In this document: positions 1 through 5,032 of the stretch, one piece after another
Layout of the letters: every line of letters begins with the position of its first letter
Numbering within the stretch: position 1 is the first letter of the stretch
Assembly (NCBI GenBank): GCA_020697375.1
Contig: JAJFBJ010000178.1
Coordinates: 1-5,404, forward strand
Direction of reading: 5' to 3'
Origin: Nitrospira sp.
GTDB lineage: Bacteria; Nitrospirota; Nitrospiria; Nitrospirales; Nitrospiraceae
DNA length: 5,404 nt
The notes under the pieces: generated by a model
The model's database searches: none
What the model was told of the DNA's origin: nothing
Seen by the model: the letters and a program-made list of their open reading frames with translations, nothing else
Program-made: the position numbers and the translations under genes

Positions 1-20
1 AGCCTGTGACTCCGCGCCCC

Positions 21-47
21 TTGACCGCCCACGAACAACCCTATTAG
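21..47 (+). promoter_or_regulatory. weak sigma-70-like promoter candidate upstream of the NtrC-type gene
   Basis: A TTGACC hexamer at 21-26 is followed after 15 bp by TATTAG at 42-47. The spacer is shorter than the usual 16-18 bp and the -10 match is imperfect, so this is only a candidate for the promoter of the regulator-kinase pair. No GG-N10-GC sigma-54 signature was found in this leader. Confidence 0.25.
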
Positions 48-100
48 GCTGTGCACGCACTCGGAGAGCGGATCGCCGGATGATGGAATCAAATGGAATC

Positions 101-108
101 AGGTGAGG
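101..108 (+). promoter_or_regulatory. ribosome binding site that decides the start of the NtrC-type gene
   Basis: AGGTGAGG at 101-108 is a strong Shine-Dalgarno sequence that ends 8 nt before the ATG at 117. The alternative in-frame ATG at 93 has only a weak purine stretch (GATGGA) before it. The residues encoded between the two ATGs (ESGEASR) lie outside the receiver fold, so 117 is preferred. Confidence 0.7.
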
Positions 109-116
109 CAAGCCGT

Positions 117-1493
117 ATGACCGAGGACTGGGGAGCCGTGCTCGTGGTCGACGATGATGCGGATATGCGCAGCCTGCTGTGCGACGTCCTGCAAGGCCGC
201 GGGCATCAATGCACGGGAGTCGGCAGCGGGCAAGATGCGCTTCAACGGCTGGGAGAGGAAGACTATGCCGTAGTGCTGACCGATCTCCGCATGAAGGGCA
301 TGTTGGGAACCGAGTTGCTGGCCGAAATCAAACGCAAGCATCCTGATGTCGGTGTGATTCTGATGACGGCCTTCGGATCGGTGGAAACTGCGGTCGAAGC
401 CATGCGGCATGGCGCCAGCGACTATTTGACCAAACCGGTGAAAACCGAGGAATTGGTCCGAGTGGCGGAGCGAGCGATTCGCGAGGCTGCGCTCCGGCGT
501 GAAGTCAGCCGTCTCCGGAAAGAAGTGCACAAGGAATACAGCTTCCATCAGATTCTCGGGAAAAGTAAGCCGATGCAGGCCCTCTTCGATCTGATCCGCC
601 GGGTGGCCGATAGCCCTACCAATGTACTGATTACGGGGGAAAGCGGCACGGGAAAAGAACTGGTCGCCAAGGCCATCCACTACAACAGCGACCGGCGTGA
701 TGCGCCGTTCGTGCCTGTCAATTGCGCCGCCATTCCCGAACAGTTGCTGGAGAGTGAGCTGTTCGGGCACATGCGGGGCGCTTTTACCGATGCGAAAATA
801 GACAAGCGCGGGCTGTTCGAGGAAGCTCAAAAGGGAACGTTGTTTCTGGACGAAATCAGCGAACTGCCGCTCATGCTTCAGGCGAAACTGCTCCGTGCCA
901 TTCAAGAAAAGGAAATCCGCCGCGTGGGCGCGACGAAGACGATTCCCGTGGACGTGCGGATCATCGCCGCGACGAACCTGAACCTGGGCGACGAGGTCAA
1001 ACAGAAGCGATTTCGCGAAGATTTTTATTATCGGCTCAATGTCATCGAGCTGCGGCTTCCACCGTTGCGCGAGCGCCGGGAGGATATTCCGATCCTGGTG
1101 GATGCCTTTCTGAAAAAGTGCGCGGAGGCTCGCGGCAAGCAGGTGAAGGGAATCAGCGAGGCGGCCCTTGCCATGCTGGCCGACTACGCCTGGCCGGGCA
1201 ATGTGCGGGAATTGGAAAATGTGATTGAGCGCGCCGTCACGCTCAGCCATGCCGAAAAAATCGTCGCAGACGAGTTGCCCCTCGCGGTACAGGGATCGCG
1301 CGGGGACCGGCGCATTCTGGATGAGGCGGCAGAACGCACGCTGCCGCTGCATGAAGTGGAGAAGGAGTACATCGTCAAAATCCTGGAGAAGACGGGCGGC
1401 AATAAGTACCAGGCCGCCCATGTGCTGGGCATCGACCGAAAGACGCTGTACCGGAAGCTGGCCGAAATCGAAGGCAAGCCGCACTCGGGCTGA
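117..1493 (+). CDS. NtrC-family sigma-54-dependent response regulator
   Basis: This 458-aa protein is a phosphorylation-activated enhancer-binding ATPase that would remodel sigma-54 RNA polymerase. Residues 1-120 are a receiver: acidic pair D12/D13, phospho-acceptor D56 in TDLRM, T84, and K106 in TKP. A helical linker (about 112-140) leads to the AAA+ domain at about 145-375, with Walker A GESGTGKE (174-181), the sigma-54-contact loop GAFTDA (221-226), Walker B TLFLDE (241-246), ATN (285-287) and WPGNVREL (359-366). The C-terminal Fis-type helix-turn-helix lies at about 428-448. Length and domain order are normal for NtrC/ZraR/AtoC relatives. The loop departs from the canonical GAFTGA. The histidine kinase follows after 38 nt, so the two are probably co-transcribed and cognate. 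The ATG at 93 would add 8 residues. The family call is near certain; the specific target is unknown, but a sigma-54 promoter lies downstream in this window. Confidence 0.95.
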   Translation: MTEDWGAVLVVDDDADMRSLLCDVLQGRGHQCTGVGSGQDALQRLGEEDYAVVLTDLRMKGMLGTELLAEIKRKHPDVGVILMTAFGSVETAVEAMRHGASDYLTKPVKTEELVRVAERAIREAALRREVSRLRKEVHKEYSFHQILGKSKPMQALFDLIRRVADSPTNVLITGESGTGKELVAKAIHYNSDRRDAPFVPVNCAAIPEQLLESELFGHMRGAFTDAKIDKRGLFEEAQKGTLFLDEISELPLMLQAKLLRAIQEKEIRRVGATKTIPVDVRIIAATNLNLGDEVKQKRFREDFYYRLNVIELRLPPLRERREDIPILVDAFLKKCAEARGKQVKGISEAALAMLADYAWPGNVRELENVIERAVTLSHAEKIVADELPLAVQGSRGDRRILDEAAERTLPLHEVEKEYIVKILEKTGGNKYQAAHVLGIDRKTLYRKLAEIEGKPHSG

Positions 1494-1518
1494 TAGCCTT
1501 CTCGTCTCGCATCTCGCT

Positions 1519-1523
1519 GGGAG
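1519..1523 (+). promoter_or_regulatory. ribosome binding site for the histidine kinase
   Basis: GGGAG at 1519-1523 sits 8 nt upstream of the GTG at 1532 and supports that non-ATG start. It lies in the 38-nt gap after the regulator gene, which fits translational initiation within a shared transcript. Confidence 0.6.
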
Positions 1524-1531
1524 CCATCGGC

Positions 1532-4219
1532 GTGCTGTCCCCCGACCACAAACCCTTTCTTCTCGAATCCCGACTCACGGCGCTGCTCACCATCGGGATT
1601 TTCATTCTCGACCTGTTGACGCCGGCGGGGATCGCTGAATGGCTGCTCTACACAATTCCCCTAGCCCTCGCGTGGTCTCTTCAATCTCGCCTCTTCCTCT
1701 ATGCCGGCGGCATGATCACGCTGCTGATGTTCATGGGGCATGTGATGTCTCCCGGCGCTTCTCCTTCCTCTGCATTGTTCAATCGTTTGCTGGGAATCGG
1801 CGTTCTGTGGCTGTTCGTCATGGCATGGGCCCGACGGCGGGGCGTTCGAACGCAGGGGGAAGAGAGCCGAGAGCAGATGGCCCAGGCGCTCACGGCGGCT
1901 CAGACCGAGCGAACGCATGCCGAGTCGGAAAAAGCCGCCGCTCTGGAGGCGCGGGCCTACGCCGAAGCCGCCGTGTTGGGCGCCGTGGCAGGTCAGCGCC
2001 GCGCTGAAGAGGAAATGCTCGGGGACCGGTTACGGCTCGAAGGCATCGTCCAGTCCGCCATGGATGCCATCATCACCGTGGATGACGAACAGAGAATCGT
2101 CCTCTTCAATCATGCCGCGGAGCGCATGTTCGAGCGGAACGCCTCCGAGATGTTCGGCCGGCCTTTGGATGGACTGATTCCCGGGCGGTTTCGCGGCCCT
2201 CACGGCGAGCACATCAGGCGATTCGGCCAATCCGGTATTACGGCCCGACAAATGGGCGCGCTGGGCATGATCACCGGATTGCGGGCAGAGGGAGAGGAGT
2301 TTCCTATCGAGGCCGCCATCTCGCAAGTCCAAGTGGAGGGGCGGCGCTACTACACCGTCATTCTCCGCGATATCACCGAACGGAAACGGCTCGAAAAAGA
2401 TCTGGCGGAACGCGAAGCCTTGCTGCGGGCGATCATTGAAACAGAACCCGAGTGCGTAAAAGTGCTGGACCTCAACGGGAAGGTGCGGACCATGAACGCT
2501 GCGGGGCTGGCCATGATGGAAGCGAAGAGCAGCCAGGAGATCGTGGGAACCGATGCCTACAACCTGGCTGCCGAAGAATTCCGGCCGGCATTCGGCGAGC
2601 TTATCGCAAAGGCAGGGCATGGTGAAGCCGGCCGGTTGGAGTTTGAAGCGGTGGCCCTTCAGGGGACTCGTCGATGGTTGGACACGCACGTGGTTCCACT
2701 GCGCGGAGCCGACGGGACTATCACTGCGGTGTTGGGTGTCACGCGCGATGTGACCGAACGGAAACAGGCCGAGAAGCTATTGCGTCTCAGTGAAGAGCGG
2801 TACAGGCGACTCCTGTCGGTCCTGCCGGATGCCATTCTGGTCATTCGTGAAGATCGGATCATGTTCATCAACGAACAGGGACTACGGTTGTTCGGCGCCG
2901 CGAAGGGAGAAGATATTTTAGGAACGTCTCCTTACGGCATCTTTCATTCCGACTCCCATCCTTTGGCCGATGAACGCCTCCAGGAATTCCTGGGCGCCCA
3001 TGGCACGGTCCCCGAAACCGACGAAAAAATCGTCCGGTTGGATGGGGCGATCGTGGATGTGGAAGTCAGTGCTGTTCGTTTCACGGACGAAGAAGGCGCC
3101 GGCATTCTGATGGTGCTGAGAGACATGACGCAGCGCAAGCTGGCGGAGCAGCGGCTTCGCGAGAGCGAAGAGCGTCTGCAAAGTCTCTTAGGCTCGATGG
3201 AGGATGTGATCTGGTCTTCTTCACTCGATTTAGCCGCCGTCCATTATGTCAGTCCTTCCGTGACAGAAACCTATGGCCGCCCGATTGAAGATTTCATCCG
3301 GACTCCTTCCCTTCGACTCGACATGGCGCATCAGGAGGATCGGCCGACGGTCGTCAAGGCGGTGGTGAATCTCGGCGCCACCGAAGAATTCGACGTGGAA
3401 TATCGCATCGTCAGGCCCGACGGCGCCATTCGCTGGCTCCATGATCGCGGGCATGTCATCAAGGACGATCTTGATCAGCCCTTACGGATTGACGGCATCG
3501 CCAGTGACATTACCGAACGCAAGCGGTTGCAAGAGCAACTGCGCCGCACCGAACGGGTTGCCGAGCTGGGAACCCTGGCCTCCGGCATGGCTCATGAAAT
3601 CGGCACGCCCATGAACGTCATTCTCGGCCGGGCCGAGTACCTCATGGAACGGACCAAGGAGGAGCCGGTCAGGAAAGGCCTGCAGACCATCGTCAGCCAG
3701 GTCGAGCGAATTACGCGGGTGATGAATCAATTGCTGGCCTTCGCCCGCCGGCGTCCGATCGAACGGCGCGCATTGGATTTGCGCCGGACGATCGAAGACA
3801 ATCTGGAGATCTTTCAAGAACGCCTGGCGCACAACCGGATTACCGTCGAAACCGCCTGCGCCGATGCCTGCCCGGTCGTGCATGCCGATGCCGACCAAAT
3901 GAGCCAAGTGCTGATCAATCTCGTGATGAATGCGATTCACGCGATGCCGGACGGGGGATTTTTGAAAATTGCGCTCGTTCCGCGCCAGGACATGGTCGAG
4001 CTCACGTTGTCCGATACGGGCCAGGGGATGTCTCCCGAAGTCATTGCCAAAATCTTCGATCCATTTTATACGACCAAGGAGTTCGGAAATGGAACCGGGT
4101 TGGGACTGACCGTGGTGAAGGGGATCATCGAAGAACACAACGGCACGATTCACGTCGAGAGTGAGGTGGGAGCGGGCACCATGTTTACGATCTGCCTGCC
4201 GATCCACCAAGCAGATTAG
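1532..4219 (+). CDS. membrane-bound multi-PAS sensor histidine kinase (NtrB-like catalytic core)
   Basis: This 895-aa inner-membrane kinase starts at GTG. About four hydrophobic segments (roughly 14-31, 35-51, 54-73, 82-99) end in RRR 101-103, so by the positive-inside rule the C-terminus is cytoplasmic. An Ala/Glu-rich helical, probably coiled-coil stretch (about 105-165) leads into four PAS domains: 166-285, 290-410, 415-535 and 540-660. Each ends in a D-[IVM]-T-x-R-K PAC signature. PAS1 carries an RGPH motif with H224 where FixL and DosP place the haem ligand. The catalytic core has HisKA with phospho-acceptor H688 in HEIGT, N-box N796/N800, DTGQGM (828-833), DPFYTTK (843-849) and GTGLGL (854-859). 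The ATP lid is short, as in NtrB-type kinases. E689-x-x-T692 matches the phosphatase motif, so it may both phosphorylate and dephosphorylate its partner. There is no C-terminal receiver. The likely partner is the NtrC-type protein encoded immediately upstream. The signal is unknown. Confidence 0.94.
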   Translation: MLSPDHKPFLLESRLTALLTIGIFILDLLTPAGIAEWLLYTIPLALAWSLQSRLFLYAGGMITLLMFMGHVMSPGASPSSALFNRLLGIGVLWLFVMAWARRRGVRTQGEESREQMAQALTAAQTERTHAESEKAAALEARAYAEAAVLGAVAGQRRAEEEMLGDRLRLEGIVQSAMDAIITVDDEQRIVLFNHAAERMFERNASEMFGRPLDGLIPGRFRGPHGEHIRRFGQSGITARQMGALGMITGLRAEGEEFPIEAAISQVQVEGRRYYTVILRDITERKRLEKDLAEREALLRAIIETEPECVKVLDLNGKVRTMNAAGLAMMEAKSSQEIVGTDAYNLAAEEFRPAFGELIAKAGHGEAGRLEFEAVALQGTRRWLDTHVVPLRGADGTITAVLGVTRDVTERKQAEKLLRLSEERYRRLLSVLPDAILVIREDRIMFINEQGLRLFGAAKGEDILGTSPYGIFHSDSHPLADERLQEFLGAHGTVPETDEKIVRLDGAIVDVEVSAVRFTDEEGAGILMVLRDMTQRKLAEQRLRESEERLQSLLGSMEDVIWSSSLDLAAVHYVSPSVTETYGRPIEDFIRTPSLRLDMAHQEDRPTVVKAVVNLGATEEFDVEYRIVRPDGAIRWLHDRGHVIKDDLDQPLRIDGIASDITERKRLQEQLRRTERVAELGTLASGMAHEIGTPMNVILGRAEYLMERTKEEPVRKGLQTIVSQVERITRVMNQLLAFARRRPIERRALDLRRTIEDNLEIFQERLAHNRITVETACADACPVVHADADQMSQVLINLVMNAIHAMPDGGFLKIALVPRQDMVELTLSDTGQGMSPEVIAKIFDPFYTTKEFGNGTGLGLTVVKGIIEEHNGTIHVESEVGAGTMFTICLPIHQAD

Positions 4220-4238
4220 AAATGAGGAAGATCTATTG

Positions 4239-4253
4239 GTCTGATGATCTGAC
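4239..4253. promoter_or_regulatory. upstream dyad site 1, candidate enhancer for a sigma-54 activator
   Basis: GTCTGATGATCTGAC is a 15-bp near-palindrome centred on 4246: six of the seven base pairs around the centre are symmetric (GTCnGAT-G-ATCnGAC). It matches site 2, read on the opposite strand, at 13 of 15 positions. Symmetric paired sites upstream of a sigma-54 promoter are the usual form of enhancer-binding protein targets. Which protein binds is inference. Confidence 0.5.
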
Positions 4254-4315
4254 GAATAAAGAGACTGTGCGGCCTTCATTCGGCTCACACATCAACAGGT
4301 CGACAGATCATCAGA
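4240..4315. repeat. 76-bp inverted repeat, 15 of 16 bp per arm
   Basis: Arms 4240-4255 and 4300-4315 are reverse complements at 15 of 16 positions (12 bp perfect, one A/A mismatch, 3 bp perfect). A smaller nested hairpin can form inside: 4266-4269 pairs with 4286-4289 and 4272-4274 with 4282-4284. It begins 20 bp after the kinase stop codon. It can be read as an RNA stem-loop or as two copies of a symmetric protein-binding site. No T-run follows directly, which argues against a simple intrinsic terminator. Confidence 0.75.
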
Positions 4316-4316
4316 T
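4302..4316. promoter_or_regulatory. upstream dyad site 2, candidate enhancer for a sigma-54 activator
   Basis: Read on the minus strand this is ATCTGATGATCTGTC, which matches site 1 at 13 of 15 positions. It is centred on 4309, 63 bp (six turns of B-DNA at 10.5 bp) from site 1, so both would face the same side of the helix. The centre lies about 209 bp upstream of the predicted sigma-54 start site. Confidence 0.5.
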
Positions 4317-4338
4317 CCTGCTCGTCTTCCAGTCGGGG

Positions 4339-4369
4339 CCTGCTGTAGCGGTTCGGGACAGGGTTTTTT
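4339..4369 (+). terminator. weak intrinsic terminator candidate after the kinase gene
   Basis: CCTG at 4339-4342 can pair with CAGG at 4359-4362, or CTGT 4343-4346 with ACAG 4358-4361, just before a T6 run at 4364-4369. The T-run is good but the stem is short and interrupted. It would end the regulator-kinase transcript about 150 bp after the stop codon. I hold it loosely. Confidence 0.3.
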
Positions 4370-4423
4370 GGCAAGGTGGGGTCTTTCTCGCCAGCCTGCT
4401 TTCCTCAGCCTAATCCTTTCTGG

Positions 4424-4446
4424 AGAGATCCTTCGTTTCGATCTCT
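4424..4446. repeat. 7-bp perfect hairpin/dyad
   Basis: AGAGATC at 4424-4430 and GATCTCT at 4440-4446 are perfect reverse complements around a 9-nt loop. No T-run follows on either strand, so it is not an obvious terminator. Its centre, about 83 bp upstream of the predicted sigma-54 start, lies between the enhancer-like dyads and the promoter. An A/T-rich stretch (about 4446-4480) follows. It could be an additional protein site or chance. Confidence 0.35.
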
Positions 4447-4491
4447 ATAAAGAACAGAAGAAATTGGCTATTTACTTCGATTGGGCGCCGG

Positions 4492-4506
4492 TGGCACATG
4501 GTTTGC
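4492..4506 (+). promoter_or_regulatory. sigma-54 (RpoN) promoter for the stand-alone receiver gene
   Basis: TGGCAC (4492-4497), five bases, then TTGC (4503-4506) match the -24/-12 consensus with the obligatory GG-N10-GC spacing (GG 4493-4494, GC 4505-4506). Counting from the -12 C, transcription would start near 4518, leaving a leader of about 34 nt before the GTG at 4552. An NtrC-type activator gene lies upstream in the same window and paired dyad sites lie 200-270 bp upstream, as expected for this promoter class. Confidence 0.8.
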
Positions 4507-4539
4507 GTCATCACTCTTCACATAATCGGTTCATTCAGC

Positions 4540-4544
4540 GAGGG
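4540..4544 (+). promoter_or_regulatory. ribosome binding site that decides the start of the receiver gene
   Basis: GAGGG at 4540-4544 lies 7 nt before the GTG at 4552. The alternative in-frame ATG at 4498 lies inside the sigma-54 promoter spacer, upstream of the predicted transcription start, and would add an 18-residue extension outside the receiver fold. Confidence 0.65.
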
Positions 4545-4551
4545 TGCCAAC

Positions 4552-4929
4552 GTGGAAGGAGACAAGCCGGCCGTGTTACTGGTCGTGGAAGACGACAAGG
4601 ACATGCGCAGTCTGCTCTGTGATGAGTTGTGGGGCGAAGGGTACCAGCTGCGGGAAGCGACCAATGGAGAGGAAGGATTGGCCGCCGTCATGAGGTCCGC
4701 GCCGGATCTGATTGTGACCGATTTGAGGATGCCGGCGGGAGGCTTTGAGTATGTGCATCGGCTGAGGATCTCCGCCCCCCGCTGTCCGATTATCGTGATG
4801 ACGGCCTTCGGCGATGCGCAGACCAAACAAGAAGCCATGAAGAGCGGGGCCACCGCCTATTTCGACAAGCCGGTCCGGCTGTCGGAATTGAAGGCTACCG
4901 TCAAACAATTATTGCACCGCCACGCGTGA
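4552..4929 (+). CDS. stand-alone receiver-domain response regulator (CheY-like architecture)
   Basis: This 125-aa protein is essentially one receiver domain with no output domain. It has acidic residues E13/D14, phospho-acceptor D57 in VTDLRM, T84 in MTAFG and K106 in DKP, so the phosphorylation site is complete. It closely resembles the receiver of the NtrC-type protein in this window. Both share MRSLLCD, TDLRM and MTAFG, and a 16-base stretch at 4796-4811 is identical to 361-376, which suggests duplication of the receiver. GTG at 4552 is chosen because it has a GAGGG site and lies downstream of the sigma-54 promoter; an ATG at 4498 is the longer alternative (143 aa). It could act as a phosphate sink for the upstream kinase, a phosphorelay intermediate, or partner of the PAS protein that follows. 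The family call is firm; the role is inference. Confidence 0.9.
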   Translation: MEGDKPAVLLVVEDDKDMRSLLCDELWGEGYQLREATNGEEGLAAVMRSAPDLIVTDLRMPAGGFEYVHRLRISAPRCPIIVMTAFGDAQTKQEAMKSGATAYFDKPVRLSELKATVKQLLHRHA

Positions 4930-5014
4930 CCACATGGCGAATGGCTCATGGCATATGGTAGAAAAACAGGGCATAGACGCAACGAATGTCTTCGGAACCA
5001 TTCGCCATACGGTC
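4928..5014. repeat. inverted repeat and repeated ATGGC-NN-ATGG elements between the receiver and PAS genes
   Basis: Arms 4928-4944 and 4998-5014 are reverse complements at 15 of 17 positions, with an 11-bp perfect core (4934-4944 with 4998-5008). A third, direct copy of the core lies at 4948-4958 and matches 4934-4944 at 9 of 11 positions with a 14-bp period. The element begins at the receiver stop codon and ends just before the preferred start of the next gene. No T-run follows. It may be an operator array or an RNA structure in the leader of the PAS gene. Confidence 0.6.
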
Positions 5015-5032
5015 TTGATCGATAGAATTGAG

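Noticed and set aside
2..106. Frame open from the window edge to a TGA at 104-106, possible 3' end of an upstream gene
   Set aside because: The translation is Arg-rich with no recognisable motif, and it would overlap the ribosome site of the next gene. It is too short to support a call.
99..1484. 461-codon open frame on the minus strand opposite the NtrC-type gene
   Set aside because: It mirrors the codon structure of a verified sigma-54 activator gene and its translation shows no recognisable domain. Long antisense frames are common opposite GC-rich genes.
3482..4288. 268-codon open frame on the minus strand opposite the kinase core
   Set aside because: It covers the conserved HisKA/HATPase_c coding region and the translation shows no domain or plausible start context.
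4369..4383. Second TGGCA-type motif checked as a sigma-54 promoter
   Set aside because: The GG at 4370-4371 is followed at the required distance by TC rather than GC, so the -12 element is missing.
4222..4413. Possible 63-aa peptide directly after the kinase stop codon
   Set aside because: It has no convincing ribosome binding site, its sequence resembles no family I know, and it runs through the inverted repeat and the candidate terminator. Regulatory DNA explains the region better.
4220..4551. CRISPR array, tRNA, or insertion-sequence ends
   Set aside because: There is no regular repeat-spacer pattern and no cloverleaf. No transposase gene is present anywhere in the window. The 76-bp inverted repeat shows no flanking target duplication.
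4368..4622. 84-aa frame spanning the sigma-54 promoter
   Set aside because: It overlaps the promoter and the start of the receiver gene in another frame, and has an Arg/His-rich translation without domain features.
4934..4963. TGGC repeats before the PAS gene checked as sigma-54 promoters
   Set aside because: None of the three GG dinucleotides has GC exactly ten bases later.
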